Shown: in pieces, positions 18,150 through 27,471 of the stretch | How positions within the stretch are numbered: the stretch's first letter is position 1 | Layout of the letters: each line of letters opens with the position of its first letter | Assembly: GCF_004210215.2 (NCBI RefSeq) | Contig: NZ_CP067394.1 | Span: forward strand, 682,001-746,000 | DNA length: 64,000 nucleotides | Reading direction: 5' to 3' | DNA from: Cryobacterium sp. SO1 | GTDB lineage: Bacteria; Actinomycetota; Actinomycetes; Actinomycetales; Microbacteriaceae | The notes under the pieces: generated by a model | The model's database searches: none | Seen by the model: the letters and a program-made list of their open reading frames with translations, nothing else | What the model was told of the DNA's origin: nothing | Position numbers and translations under genes: made by a program

Positions 18150-18824
18150 GAGACCGTGAAGTCCGCCCCGGAGCGGGCGAGCGACCGGGCCTACCGGATG
18201 CTGCGCGATGAGATCCTGGACGGCACACTGCCGGCCGGCACCGTGCTGCTCGAGGTGGAACAGGCCGCCAGGCTCGGCGTGTCCCGCACTCCGCTCCGCT
18301 CGGCGGTGGCGCGGCTCGTGGCGGACGGCCTCGTCGCCGGCCGCAGGGGCAGGGGCTTCTCGGTGACCGAGATGTCGGTCGAGTCCATCAACGATCTCTA
18401 CGAGCTGCGCGAGGCCCTGGAGGAGCGCGCAGCGACCCTGGCCGCCCGCAGTGCTGACCGCTCCGCATTCGCCGCGATGCGCGAGCGGTTCGTCGCAGCT
18501 CCCGCCCTGCTCGAGGCCGGTGAGAACGGGATCCACGAGTATTACGCCCTGATCGACGAGTTCGACGCCGCCATCGACACCGCCGTCGACAACTCCTTCC
18601 TCGTCGGCGCCCTCGACACCGTGCGCACCCACCTCGCCCGCATCCGCCGGGTGGCCAGGGGCAACCCGGTGCGGTTGCGGGCCGCCGCGGCCGAACACCT
18701 GTTGATCCTCGACGCGATCATCGGCGGGGATGCGGCGCTCGCCGCGCACGCCACCCACGTGCACCTGCACCTCAGCCTCGCGAGTGTGCTCGCGGTGCTC
18801 GCGGCGACCGAGACGACTTCCTGA
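18141..18824 (+). CDS. GntR-family (FCD) regulator of the propionate genes
   Basis: 227 residues. N-terminal winged helix ([20 protein letters not shown] ... [23 protein letters not shown], in part) and a C-terminal all-helical FCD domain with metal-ligand-like positions in [14 protein letters not shown] and [12 protein letters not shown] proteins bind small organic acids; a methylcitrate-cycle intermediate or propionyl-CoA derivative would fit this locus. The GTG at 18141 lies inside an operator and may start a leaderless message; a GTG at 18156 is an alternative start. The prpD gene follows 26 nt later, so regulator and enzymes are one operon. Confidence 0.85.
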   Translation: MYTETVKSAPERASDRAYRMLRDEILDGTLPAGTVLLEVEQAARLGVSRTPLRSAVARLVADGLVAGRRGRGFSVTEMSVESINDLYELREALEERAATLAARSADRSAFAAMRERFVAAPALLEAGENGIHEYYALIDEFDAAIDTAVDNSFLVGALDTVRTHLARIRRVARGNPVRLRAAAAEHLLILDAIIGGDAALAAHATHVHLHLSLASVLAVLAATETTS

Positions 18825-18850
18825 CCTCCCCGATTCGAAAGGACCATCCT

Positions 18851-20386
18851 GTGCAGACAACCCACGTGCGCGTGCACCCCAGCGAGAGCAGCCCCGCCCG
18901 GACCGAGCAATTGGCGTGGAAGATCGCCGCCTGCGCGGCGGACCCGGTTCCCATCGACGACGCCGTCACCGAGATGATCATCAACCGGGTGATCGACAAC
19001 GCCGCCGTGGCCGCCGCCTCGCTCACCCGCGACCCCGTCGCGGCGGCCCGCTCGCAGGCGCTGGCGCATCCCCGCTCGGCCGGCGGCGACGGCGCCACGG
19101 TGTTCGGACCAGTCAGCGGCCGCAAGGTCTCACCGGAGTGGGCGGCCTGGGCCAACGGCGTGGCCGTACGGGAGCTCGACTACCACGACACCTTCCTCGC
19201 CGCCGAGTACTCCCACCCCGGTGACAACATCCCGCCGATCGTGGCCGTGGCCCAACACCTGGCCGCGGGGCGCGGCCTCACCGGGCGCGACCTGGTGCGC
19301 GGCATCGCCACCGGCTACGAGGTGCAGATCGACCTGGCCCGCTCGATCAGCCTGCACAAGCACAAGATCGACCACGTCGCCCACCTGGGCCCATCGGCCG
19401 CCGCCGGCATCGGCACCCTGCTCGGGCTCGATCCCGACACGATCTTCCAGGCCATCGGCCAGGCCCTGCACACCACCACAGCCACCCGGCAGTCCCGCAA
19501 GGGCGAGATCTCCAGCTGGAAGGCGTACGCGCCGGCCTTCGCCGGCAAGATGGCGGTTGAGGCCGTGGACCGGGCCATGCGCGGCCAGACCAGCCCCACC
19601 CCGATCTACGAGGGCGAGGACGGCGTGATCGCCTGGCTGCTCGACGGGCCGGATGCCGGCTACGACGTGTCACTGCCGGCCGGCGGCGAGCCCAAGCGCG
19701 CGATCCTGGACAGCTTCACCAAGGAACACTCCGCCGAGTACCAGGCCCAGGCGCTCATCGACCTGGCCCGGAAGCTCCACCGTGAGCATCCCGAGATCCT
19801 GGCGCCCGGCGCGATCCGGTCGATCGTGATCCACACCTCGCACCACACCCACAACGTGATCGGTTCCGGCGCCAACGACCCGCAGAAGTACGACCCGCGG
19901 GCCAGCCGGGAGACCCTGGACCATTCGGTGCCGTACATCTTCACCGTGGCCCTGCAGGACGGCGCTTGGCACCACGAAGACTCCTACCGGCCCCAGCGGG
20001 CCAGACGGGCCGACACCGTGGCCCTGTGGAACACCGTGACCACCAGCGAAGACGCCGAGTGGACCCGCCGCTACCACTCCACCGACCCCGCCGAGAAGGC
20101 GTTCGGCGGCCGGGTGGAGATCCTGCTGGTCGACGGCACCCGCCTGGTCGACGAACTGGCCGTGGCGGATGCGCATCCGCTCGGCGCCCGCCCGTTCGTG
20201 CGGGAGGACTACGTCGCCAAGTTCCGGCTGCTCGCCGGTGCTGCCCTGGCCGAACCCGAGATTGAACGGTTCCTCGGCCTCGCCCAGCGGTTGCCCGAGC
20301 TCACCGGCACCGAACTCGGCACGCTCACCCTGGTGGCCAGACCCGGCCTCTTCGACCCGCTGCCCAGCCTGAACGGAATCTTCTGA
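18851..20386 (+). CDS. prpD: 2-methylcitrate dehydratase
   Basis: 511 residues, MmgE/PrpD family. It converts 2-methylcitrate to 2-methyl-cis-aconitate in the methylcitrate cycle. Family motifs include [21 protein letters not shown] (shown in part: LDYHDTF), [29 protein letters not shown], and [19 protein letters not shown] in core form [16 protein letters not shown] at 18851 is preceded by AAAGGA. It is followed directly by prpB with the stop and start codons sharing a base (TGATG). Confidence 0.92.
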   Translation: MQTTHVRVHPSESSPARTEQLAWKIAACAADPVPIDDAVTEMIINRVIDNAAVAAASLTRDPVAAARSQALAHPRSAGGDGATVFGPVSGRKVSPEWAAWANGVAVRELDYHDTFLAAEYSHPGDNIPPIVAVAQHLAAGRGLTGRDLVRGIATGYEVQIDLARSISLHKHKIDHVAHLGPSAAAGIGTLLGLDPDTIFQAIGQALHTTTATRQSRKGEISSWKAYAPAFAGKMAVEAVDRAMRGQTSPTPIYEGEDGVIAWLLDGPDAGYDVSLPAGGEPKRAILDSFTKEHSAEYQAQALIDLARKLHREHPEILAPGAIRSIVIHTSHHTHNVIGSGANDPQKYDPRASRETLDHSVPYIFTVALQDGAWHHEDSYRPQRARRADTVALWNTVTTSEDAEWTRRYHSTDPAEKAFGGRVEILLVDGTRLVDELAVADAHPLGARPFVREDYVAKFRLLAGAALAEPEIERFLGLAQRLPELTGTELGTLTLVARPGLFDPLPSLNGIF

Positions 20387-21294
20387 TGCTCTACTCCGGA
20401 CTCACCCCCGCGGCCAAGCGCGCTCAGCTCCGCGCCGACCTCGCCGGCGGCAGCCTGCTGCGCTTCCCCGGCGCGTTCAACCCGCTCTCCGCCAAGCTGA
20501 TCCAGGCCAAGGGCTTCGAGGGCGTCTACATTTCCGGCGCCGTACTCGCCGCCGACCTCGGCCTGCCCGACATCGGCCTGACCGCCCTCACCGAGGTCGC
20601 CGGGCGCAGCCAGCAGATCTCCCGGATGACCGACCTTCCCACCCTGGTGGACGCCGACACCGGCTTCGGCGAGCCGATGAACGTGGCCCGCACCGTGCAG
20701 ACCCTCGAGGACGCCGGCGTGGCGGGTCTGCACATCGAGGACCAGGTCAACCCCAAGCGCTGCGGGCACCTGGACGGCAAGCAGGTCGTGGACACCGACA
20801 CAGCCCTCAAGCGCATCCGTGCTGCCGTGGACGCCCGGCGGGATGCGAACCTGCTCGTGATGGCGCGCACCGACATCCGCGCCGTCGACGGACTGGACGC
20901 GGCGATCGACCGGGCGAAGGCCTTGGCGGATGCCGGCGCCGACGCGATCTTCCCCGAGGCCCTGGGCACCCTGGCCGAGTTCGAAGCCATCCGGGCCGCG
21001 GTGGACGTGCCGATCTTGGCCAACATGACTGAGTTCGGCAAGAGCGAACTGTTCCGGGTGGACCAGCTCGAAAGCGTCGGCATCAACCTGGTGATCTTCC
21101 CGGTGTCGCTGCTGCGCCTGGCGATGGGCGCGGCCGAGCGGGGTCTGGACACCATCATCGCCGAAGGCTCCCTGACCAGTGCCCTGCCTGCGATGCAAAC
21201 CCGTGCGGAGCTCTATCAGCTGCTGGACTACGAGGCTTACAATCGCTTCGATTCGGGGATCTTCAACTTCACTCTGGGCGGTCACGACGGCTAG
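20386..21294 (+). CDS. prpB: 2-methylisocitrate lyase
   Basis: 302 residues of the isocitrate lyase/PEP mutase superfamily. It cleaves 2-methylisocitrate to pyruvate and succinate. VDADTGFGEP (metal-binding Asp residues near 89-91), HIEDQVNPKRCGHLDGK with catalytic Cys126 in KRCGH, and MARTD are all present. The start shares a base with the prpD stop. Length and motifs are those of PrpB rather than of glyoxylate-cycle isocitrate lyase. Confidence 0.93.
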   Translation: MLYSGLTPAAKRAQLRADLAGGSLLRFPGAFNPLSAKLIQAKGFEGVYISGAVLAADLGLPDIGLTALTEVAGRSQQISRMTDLPTLVDADTGFGEPMNVARTVQTLEDAGVAGLHIEDQVNPKRCGHLDGKQVVDTDTALKRIRAAVDARRDANLLVMARTDIRAVDGLDAAIDRAKALADAGADAIFPEALGTLAEFEAIRAAVDVPILANMTEFGKSELFRVDQLESVGINLVIFPVSLLRLAMGAAERGLDTIIAEGSLTSALPAMQTRAELYQLLDYEAYNRFDSGIFNFTLGGHDG

Positions 21295-21299
21295 CCCAG

Positions 21300-21330
21300 C
21301 ACCACACCAGCAACACCACACCAGCAGAAC
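21300..21330 (+). repeat. Short direct repeat in the prpB-prpC gap
   Basis: The 69 nt gap between prpB and prpC contains two copies of accacaccagca (starting about 21301 and 21316) in a low-complexity CCAGCA-rich stretch, followed by AAAGGAGC as the prpC ribosome binding site. No hairpin is obvious. Confidence 0.55.
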
Positions 21331-21363
21331 CAGCACGGCTACTTCAGGACGCAAAGGAGCGAA

Positions 21364-22554
21364 ATGACCATCAACCAGCCCATCAACCCGCCCGCGGTGC
21401 ACCAGCAGGCCGGGCCGGAGATCCACCGCGGCCTGGCCGGGGTGGTGGCCGACACGACGGCGGTGTCCAGGGTCAACCCCGACTCCAACTCGCTGCTCTA
21501 CCGCGGTTATCCGGTGCAGGAACTGGCCGCGCAGAGGAGCTTCGAGGAAGTCGCCTACCTGCTCTGGTATGGGGAACTGCCGGGCGACGCGCAACTGGCC
21601 GAATTCGAGAGCGCTGAGCGGTCGCTGCGGCGCCTGGACCACTCGGTGCGCCGGGTGATCGATGAAATCCCGACCTCCGCCGACCCGATGGACGTGGTGC
21701 GCACCGCGGTGAGCGTGATCGGCGCCAACGACCTCAGCACCCCGGACTCGTCGGTGGAGGCGAACCTGGCCAAGTCGCTGCGGTTGTTCGCGCAGCTGCC
21801 CGCCATCGTCTCCTACGACCAGCGTCGCCGGCACGGCCTCGACCTCGTCGAACCGCGCGACGACCTGGGCTACTCGGCGAACTTCCTCTACATGACCTTC
21901 GGCGAGGTGCAGGAGGTCGAGGTCGTCGAGGCCTTCGACGTGTCGATGATCATGTACGCCGAGCATTCCTTCAACGCGTCCACCTTCACGGCCCGAGTGA
22001 TCACCTCCACCCTCTCCGACCTCTACTCGGCCGTGACCGGGGCGGTCGGGGCGCTCAAGGGTCCGCTGCACGGCGGCGCTAACGAGGCCGTGATGCACAT
22101 CTTCGGCGAGATCGGCCTGGGCGACGGGTCGGCCGAGCGCGCCGGGCTCTGGCTCGACGACACCCTCGCGCACAAGCGCAAGGTGATGGGCTTCGGCCAC
22201 CGGGTCTACAAGCACGGCGATTCCCGGGTGCCCACCATGCACGCGGCCCTGCTCACCCTGATCGAGCACTACGACCGGCCCGACCTGCTTGCCCTGTACG
22301 ACGCGCTGGCCGACGGCATGAGCGCGCGCACCGGCATCCTGCCCAACCTGGACTACCCGGCCGGCCCGGCGTACCACCTGATGGGGTTCGACACCGCCAC
22401 CTTCACACCGATCTTCGTCGCGGCCCGGGTGACCGGCTGGACCGCGCACATCATGGAACAGCTGGCCGCGAACGCGCTGATCCGACCGCTGTCGTTCTAC
22501 ACCGGAACGCCGGAGCGACACGTTCCGCCGGCCGCGGCGGGCGAGGTGCTCTGA
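21364..22554 (+). CDS. prpC: 2-methylcitrate synthase
   Basis: 396 residues, citrate synthase family. It condenses propionyl-CoA with oxaloacetate. GALKGPLHGGANEAVM carries the catalytic His that binds oxaloacetate, MGFGHRVYK the second His, and the Asp region is in VAARVTGWTAHIMEQ. The opening GLAGVVADTTAVSRV resembles PrpC and citrate synthase 2 of actinobacteria. AAAGGAGCGAA lies just before the ATG. Gene order prpD-prpB-prpC completes the cycle apart from aconitase, which is not in the window. Confidence 0.9.
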   Translation: MTINQPINPPAVHQQAGPEIHRGLAGVVADTTAVSRVNPDSNSLLYRGYPVQELAAQRSFEEVAYLLWYGELPGDAQLAEFESAERSLRRLDHSVRRVIDEIPTSADPMDVVRTAVSVIGANDLSTPDSSVEANLAKSLRLFAQLPAIVSYDQRRRHGLDLVEPRDDLGYSANFLYMTFGEVQEVEVVEAFDVSMIMYAEHSFNASTFTARVITSTLSDLYSAVTGAVGALKGPLHGGANEAVMHIFGEIGLGDGSAERAGLWLDDTLAHKRKVMGFGHRVYKHGDSRVPTMHAALLTLIEHYDRPDLLALYDALADGMSARTGILPNLDYPAGPAYHLMGFDTATFTPIFVAARVTGWTAHIMEQLAANALIRPLSFYTGTPERHVPPAAAGEVL

Positions 22555-22582
22555 GCCGCGCCGGCAGCTCCATACTGGAGGC

Positions 22583-23428
22583 ATGACAGTACTGATTGCC
22601 GGATGCGGCGACCTCGGCACCGAGGTGGGCCTGCGCCTGGTCGCGCTCGGCCAGCACGTGGTGGGCCTCCGCCGCAACGCCAGAGTGCTCCCGGCCGCGC
22701 TGAACGGGCAGTCCGTCGACCTGAGCCGTGAGCAGCCCGACGTGCCGCCGGACACCGACGTCGTGATCGTGACCGTGGCCGCGGGCAACCCGGACCCGGC
22801 CATCTACCGGGCCGCCTATGTGACCGGCCTGGCCAACCTGCTCGACGCGCTGGACGCCGCGCGGGTGTCCCCGCGACGGTTCCTGATGGTGTCCTCCACG
22901 GCGGTCTACGACGTGGACGACGGCAGTACCGTCGACGAGGACACCCCCGCGAACCCGGGGCCCGGCACCGACTCGATCCTGGCCGAGGCCGAGCAACTGC
23001 TGCGCAGCCGGATCCCGTCGGCGGTCGTGCTGCGCCTGGGCGGCATCTACGGCCCCGGCCGGGAACGCCTGATCGATCAGGTGCGTTCGGGCCGCGCGAG
23101 CGTGGCCGAGCGCGGCCGGCTGAGCAACCGGATCCACCGTGACGACGCCGCCGCGATGATCGTGCACCTGGTCTGTCGCGCCACGGGGCCGGACCGGCTC
23201 TATCTCGGCGTCGACTCGACACCGGTACCCGTCGTGGAGGTGCTGGCCTTCCTCGCCGGCGAACTCGGTCTGCCCGTGCCCGAGATCGTCGAGACCGGCA
23301 GCAGGCGTGGCGGCGACAAGAGGGTGAGCAACCGGCGCATCCTCGAGACCGGCTTCAGCTTCAGCTACCCGAGCTACCGGGAGGGCTACCGGGCCGTTCT
23401 GGCCGGGCAGGGCGTGCGGCACCCGTAG
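22583..23428 (+). CDS. NAD(P)-dependent sugar epimerase-like protein (YeeZ type)
   Basis: 281 residues. It has the Rossmann start VLIAGCGDLGTEVGLRL rather than GxxGxxG of classical epimerases, VSSTAVYDVDDG in the position of the SSxxVY motif, and LRLGGIYGPGRERL. Atypical extended SDRs of the YeeZ type show this pattern; their substrate is not known. GGAGG lies very close (2 nt) to the ATG. The last 68 nt overlap the end of the convergent MOSC gene. Confidence 0.75.
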   Translation: MTVLIAGCGDLGTEVGLRLVALGQHVVGLRRNARVLPAALNGQSVDLSREQPDVPPDTDVVIVTVAAGNPDPAIYRAAYVTGLANLLDALDAARVSPRRFLMVSSTAVYDVDDGSTVDEDTPANPGPGTDSILAEAEQLLRSRIPSAVVLRLGGIYGPGRERLIDQVRSGRASVAERGRLSNRIHRDDAAAMIVHLVCRATGPDRLYLGVDSTPVPVVEVLAFLAGELGLPVPEIVETGSRRGGDKRVSNRRILETGFSFSYPSYREGYRAVLAGQGVRHP

Positions 23429-23960
23429 CCACCAGCGGCACGCTGCACCGCATCGTTGCCGGGCCGAGCCGCAGCATCCCGTCGGTCAGCGGTTCAGAGC
23501 GGAGGCCCCCGCGCCCACGCAGGGCACGGTGGGCGCCGGGGGCCAGCACCACATCCATCCACGCGCAGGGGTTCGCCGGCCGGTGCGCCCGAAACTGAAC
23601 GGGACCGTCGCCGCTGTCGAGCGAGAATGTCGCCCCGCGCAGAGCGTCGATCTCGACGCCGCGCAGCAGGATGTTGCGCCGGGTGGCAACCGGATCCAGC
23701 GGGTGCGGCAGCGCCAGCTCGGCGGCGACCAGGTCGAGTACCTCGGCGTTCATCACCGTGACCGACGCCTGCACGTGCGCCCGCCGGCCGAAGTGCCGGT
23801 CGCCCACGATGCCCAGGCCCGCCCGCACCTCGAGACGTGCGCGGCTCTCCTCGCCCACCACCGGCAGCGGCCCGTCGGCCGGGCGCCCCTCGTACCGGTG
23901 CACGGGGGACGCCAACAGCAGCACGATCTCCACCTCGGCGCTGTACGGCAGGACGCTCAT
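23361..23960 (-). CDS. MOSC-domain protein
   Basis: 199 residues. MOSC-type sequence: EVRAGLGIVGDRHFGRRAH, in core form GIVGDRHFG, then TVMNAEVLDL, TRRNILLRGVEIDAL and NPCAWMDVVLAPG. MOSC domains act as sulfur carriers for the molybdenum cofactor or in N-hydroxyl reduction; the Cys in PCAWMD is a candidate. The C-terminal 25 residues are Pro/Gly/Arg-rich and overlap the neighbouring gene. Its natural upstream region has been replaced by an IS element ending 11 nt before the ATG. Confidence 0.8.
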   Translation of the reverse strand: MSVLPYSAEVEIVLLLASPVHRYEGRPADGPLPVVGEESRARLEVRAGLGIVGDRHFGRRAHVQASVTVMNAEVLDLVAAELALPHPLDPVATRRNILLRGVEIDALRGATFSLDSGDGPVQFRAHRPANPCAWMDVVLAPGAHRALRGRGGLRSEPLTDGMLRLGPATMRCSVPLVATGAARPARPERPGSPPGSSGS

Positions 23961-23967
23961 CAGCTCG

Positions 23968-23971
23968 CTAG
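23968..23971. repeat. CTAG target-site duplication, left copy
   Basis: CTAG directly next to the left terminal repeat; the same four bases are at 25815-25818 on the other side of the element. Confidence 0.75.
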
Positions 23972-25814
23972 GAGGGCGCTGAATATTAGGGGTCCAGTTG
24001 CCTCGGCGAGTTCTTCGAGTGTTTTTTTGCTCCGCTGTGGGGCTTTGTGCGGTCGACTGAGCGATCGGCCACGATGGTGGGATCTCGCGTCGGGGCTGAT
24101 CGATGGGGCCGTAGTGGGCGGCTCTGCCGCCTGGGACCGTGCGCCGAGGTGGTCCTTGTGCGTCGGGGTGTTATCCAAGGGCCCAAACCCCGTTCTGGCT
24201 GGTCAAACCGAGGTTGAGGAGCCGTTTGAGATTGATCGCGGCAGCACGGATCACCCACCCCGCATTGTTCTTGGCAACGCCGCGGTAGCGGACCCGCCGG
24301 GCCCCGCGCGTCATCCACGCCAGCGTCCGTTCAATCATTGGACGGTGCTGGCGATAAAGGGCTTGAAAGTCCGGGTCCTGAGCGGTGACGCGGTGCTCCC
24401 GGCGAACCTGATCCAGCGGATGAATCTGCATCTTCTTGCCGGACTTCGCGGTGGTGCACTGCGCCATCAGCGGGCAGGCCTTGCACGAACTACCAAAACT
24501 GGCCCGTCGTTTCGGGCTGAGCGACCGGACGTTCCCGGCCGGGCAGGTCACGGTCTGCAGGGTTTCATCCACGGTGAAGTCATCGATGGTGAATCCGCCC
24601 GGAACGGCTCGGCCCAGCGGCATCGGCTTGATGATCGGCCGGTGCCCAGCGGCATGAATCTCGGTCAGGAGCCCGCCGCTGCCATAGGCCGAATCACCCA
24701 GCACGTCAATGTTTTGCTCACCGATGCTGACGTCGGCCGCGAGCAGCTCGCCGCCGCGAGCCGCGTCGCTGTTTTGCGAACCAGAGGCTTTCGTGAGCAT
24801 TGCCGCCGTCACCAACCCGGTGTCGGGCTCCGCGTTGACGTGGGCTTTATAGCCGTCGATCTTTTTCTGGCGGCTCTTGTGCGCATGGCGGGCATCAGGA
24901 TCGACGGTGGAAATCACCCGGTCGGGAGCGACCCGGCGGGCGATCCGCCACCGCCCGTCGGTCCCGTCGGACCCGTCGGCGGGTTCCACGTCTTGGCCGG
25001 CGACCAAGGCAAGCAGCGCGACGGTTTCCTGCTGCTTCTTGTTGAGGATATGGACGTTGATGCTGCCCAGCAGAGCGAGAGCATCGGTGACCAGGCGGGA
25101 GACGAGCTCGTCGCGGGCGTCGCGGTCGTCCCACGCAATGTCGGGCTTGCCCGGCTGGGAGTAATCATGGCCGGTCAAGCCGGCGACGCTCACGTCCGCG
25201 CCGGGGATCTCCCGGCCAACACGGCGGATCTGTCCGACCAGCTGCGTGACGGTGTCCTGCCGGGCAACCGCATCCTCCAAAATTGTTGAGTCCAACGCCC
25301 GGCGTTTGCGCCCCGACAATGCTCCGGACTGGGCAATGACCGCGGTCACGGCCTCAAAAATGCGGTGCGGCCGGTCACTGGCAGCCAAGCGTTTGCGCCA
25401 ATAGACCAGCACGGTCGGGTGGAAAGAGGTTTCAGTCAGCGCGAACCCGCAGGCGGCTTTCCACCGCAGGTCATACGTCAACGCCTCGGCCGCTTCCCTG
25501 TCGGAAAGGTTGTGCAGTGTTTGCAACACCATCACCGACGCGATCACGTCCGCCGGTATTGACGGGCGGCCGTTCTGCGAGGAAAACAAGTCCGCAAACG
25601 CATCATCGGGAAACAGCTCCCGACGGTGCGCTGCGAGGAAAGCGAACACCGATCCAGGCGGAAGCAAGTGCCCCGCTACGGCATCGACATCGTAAATCTC
25701 ACGCTGACCATCATCACAACCCTGCATCACCCCAGTCTTAACGACCAAGAGCCGACCCGCCGCAGGCGCGCCTTAAATAAGCGACACCCGCACCCAAAGT
25801 TGTTCAGCGGCCTC
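23972..25814 (-). mobile_element. IS1182-family insertion sequence, complete, 1843 bp
   Basis: One transposase gene between terminal inverted repeats GAGGGCGCTGAA (23972-23983) and the complement of TTCAGCGGCCTC (25803-25814), matching at 11 of 12 positions, flanked by CTAG. About 200 bp between the left end and the transposase stop hold no gene. It lies between the small ORF at 25815-26081 and the MOSC gene. Restoring one CTAG leaves these genes 7 nt apart in the same orientation, so the element probably splits an operon. Confidence 0.85.
24171..25727 (-). CDS. IS1182-family transposase
   Basis: About 518 residues with no visible frame break, so the element may be active. The N-terminal DUF772 region (SIPADVIASVMVLQTLHNLS) is followed by a DDE nuclease: first Asp in RRALDSTILEDAV, second in VLGDSAYGSGG, and Glu in RPMIERTLAWMTRG. 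KIDGYKAHVNAEPDTG and the Cys cluster CKACPLMAQC are usual in this family. ATG 25727 is chosen; GTG 25730 and TTG 25748 are in-frame alternatives. Confidence 0.9.
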   Translation of the reverse strand: MQGCDDGQREIYDVDAVAGHLLPPGSVFAFLAAHRRELFPDDAFADLFSSQNGRPSIPADVIASVMVLQTLHNLSDREAAEALTYDLRWKAACGFALTETSFHPTVLVYWRKRLAASDRPHRIFEAVTAVIAQSGALSGRKRRALDSTILEDAVARQDTVTQLVGQIRRVGREIPGADVSVAGLTGHDYSQPGKPDIAWDDRDARDELVSRLVTDALALLGSINVHILNKKQQETVALLALVAGQDVEPADGSDGTDGRWRIARRVAPDRVISTVDPDARHAHKSRQKKIDGYKAHVNAEPDTGLVTAAMLTKASGSQNSDAARGGELLAADVSIGEQNIDVLGDSAYGSGGLLTEIHAAGHRPIIKPMPLGRAVPGGFTIDDFTVDETLQTVTCPAGNVRSLSPKRRASFGSSCKACPLMAQCTTAKSGKKMQIHPLDQVRREHRVTAQDPDFQALYRQHRPMIERTLAWMTRGARRVRYRGVAKNNAGWVIRAAAINLKRLLNLGLTSQNGVWALG

Positions 25815-26081
25815 CTAGGGGGCCATCCCGGCGGTGACCGGCACGAACCCCACATTGTTGGTGGGGTGCACGGTCTTCGCCGGGCTGCGGGAGAATCCCT
25901 TGGCGTCGAGACGGTTCTCGGCGCGGAAGGTGGCCAGGGCCGCGTCGTACAGCTCGTTCAGCCGGGCGCCGGTGTACTCGCCGGTGCTGCCGTCGGTGAA
26001 GAGAATCGCGAGGGGGGTCTTGCTGGGGAAGTGCCGGTTCATGCGGACGAAGCCGTCGGCATCCTGCTGCAGTGTGATCAT
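25815..26081 (-). CDS. Small hypothetical protein cut off from its operon by the IS
   Basis: 88 residues, soluble, no recognised domain: FVRMNRHFPSKTPLAILFTD is followed by TGEYTGARLNELYDAALATF, each at the family-free limit of what can be said. It ends NNVGFVPVTAGMAP. The stop codon TAG is within the CTAG duplicated by the insertion sequence, so the protein is not truncated. It is divergent from the phosphoribosyltransferase gene. Before insertion it would have ended 7 nt upstream of the MOSC ATG. Confidence 0.6.
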   Translation of the reverse strand: MITLQQDADGFVRMNRHFPSKTPLAILFTDGSTGEYTGARLNELYDAALATFRAENRLDAKGFSRSPAKTVHPTNNVGFVPVTAGMAP

Positions 26082-26169
26082 GAGTCAATTCTGCGCTACC
26101 CGGGGGCCCGTCGCTGAACCGGGTCCTTGGTCCGCGCACGTCGGGCGCTCGAGGTTCTACCATTGACAA

Positions 26170-26718
26170 ATGCAACTGGACCAGCACACCGAGACCCCCG
26201 CCACCATCGATCCGCCCGTCGATCCGCCCCGCGAGGTGCTGGAGTGGACCGAATTCGCTGACGCGTCCAGGTCGCTGGCCTCCACCGTGCTGGCCAGTGG
26301 CTTCCAGCCCGACGTTGTCATCGCCATCGCTCGCGGCGGCCTGCTGCTGGCCGGGGCGATCTCCTACGCCCTCGGCACCAAGAACTGCGGCTCGATCAAC
26401 GTGGAGTTCTACACCGGCATCGACGAGCGCCTGCCGGAGCCCGTGCTGAGCGGGCCGATGCTCGACGCCCCGGCGCTCGCCGGCCTGCGCGTGCTGCTCG
26501 TCGACGACGTCTCCGACTCCGGCCACACCCTGGCCCTTGTTGTCGGCATCCTCAAGGAATCGGCCGGTGAGGTGCGCTCCGCAACCCTGTACACCAAGCC
26601 ACGCACCGTGCACGTGCCCGACTTCACCTGGCGCGAGACCGACGGCTGGATCGTCTTCCCCTGGTCGTCGCTGCCGCCCGTGACGGCCACCCCGCTGACC
26701 TCGGTGGTGGACGCATGA
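26170..26718 (+). CDS. Phosphoribosyltransferase (xanthine/guanine type)
   Basis: 182 residues. Type I PRTase: the PRPP loop is VLLVDDVSDSGHT (residues 108-120), with IAIARGGLLLAGAI earlier and a C-terminal hood ending in WIVFPW, as in Gpt and archaeal Hpt-like proteins. It probably salvages a purine base. The TACCAT about 8 nt before the ATG and the lack of an SD-like sequence suggest a leaderless start. It overlaps the next gene by ATGA. Confidence 0.8.
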   Translation: MQLDQHTETPATIDPPVDPPREVLEWTEFADASRSLASTVLASGFQPDVVIAIARGGLLLAGAISYALGTKNCGSINVEFYTGIDERLPEPVLSGPMLDAPALAGLRVLLVDDVSDSGHTLALVVGILKESAGEVRSATLYTKPRTVHVPDFTWRETDGWIVFPWSSLPPVTATPLTSVVDA

Positions 26719-27446
26719 GCATCCACCTCGTCGGCGGCGGCTGGGCTGCCGAGAACGACACCGACAGCGACGCCGTGGTCTACGGCCCGTTCCTGGCCGA
26801 GGCCGCGCTGCGCGGAACGGCGGCAGGCCGGGACGAGCCGCGCCTGGCGATCATCGTGGTGCGGAACGGCGACGGCGACGACCACGCCGCCAAACTGGTC
26901 GCGGCCCTGGGCGCCGCGGGGCCCATCGACCCGCATCTGACCGTGCTCGGCCTGGCCGACGAGGCCCCCATGCTCGCGGTGGCGGATGTCGACGGCATCG
27001 TGATCGGCGGCGGCCTGACCCCCGCCTACCTCACGGCCGTCGCCCCCATCGCCGGGGAGATCCGCCGTCAGGTGGCCGCCGGCATCCCCTACCTCGGCTA
27101 CTCCGCCGGCGCCATGATCGCCGCAGAACGCGCGGTCCTCGGCGGCTGGCAGATCGGCGGCGTGCCGGTCAGCCCCCAGGACGCCTCGGAGGAGCTCGAC
27201 GAGATCAGCATCGAGAACGGCATCGGCCTGCTCGACGTGACCGTGGACGTGCACGCCGCCCAGTGGGGCACGCTGGGCCGCATGGTCGCCGCCACCGAGG
27301 CCGGCCTGATCCGCGGCGGTCTCGCCGTGGACGAGGGCACCGTGCTGATCGTGGGGCAGGGCACCCTGGGTGTGGCCGGCTCCGGCAGCGTCTGGACCGT
27401 CAGCGAGTCAGAGGGCGGGGTGCTGGTGAGCACCTTCGGCTCCTGA
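26715..27446 (+). CDS. Peptidase S51/cyanophycinase-like protein
   Basis: 243 residues, class I glutamine-amidotransferase-like fold. The nucleophile elbow GYSAGAM has Ser130, and [12 protein letters not shown] is the usual preceding motif. S51 enzymes are dipeptidase E and cyanophycinase; the substrate here is unknown, and the length is closest to short actinobacterial members. ATGA overlap with the upstream phosphoribosyltransferase gene. Confidence 0.75.
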   Translation: MSIHLVGGGWAAENDTDSDAVVYGPFLAEAALRGTAAGRDEPRLAIIVVRNGDGDDHAAKLVAALGAAGPIDPHLTVLGLADEAPMLAVADVDGIVIGGGLTPAYLTAVAPIAGEIRRQVAAGIPYLGYSAGAMIAAERAVLGGWQIGGVPVSPQDASEELDEISIENGIGLLDVTVDVHAAQWGTLGRMVAATEAGLIRGGLAVDEGTVLIVGQGTLGVAGSGSVWTVSESEGGVLVSTFGS

Positions 27447-27471
27447 ACGACGAACCGCCCCCACACGCCGA

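Noticed and set aside
20209..22803. Open frame of 864 codons on the minus strand
   Set aside because: Antisense to prpB and prpC, which are certain by motif.
24171..25748. Transposase starting at TTG 25748
   Set aside because: ATG at 25727 or GTG at 25730 gives a more usual N-terminus; no ribosome binding site supports the longer form.
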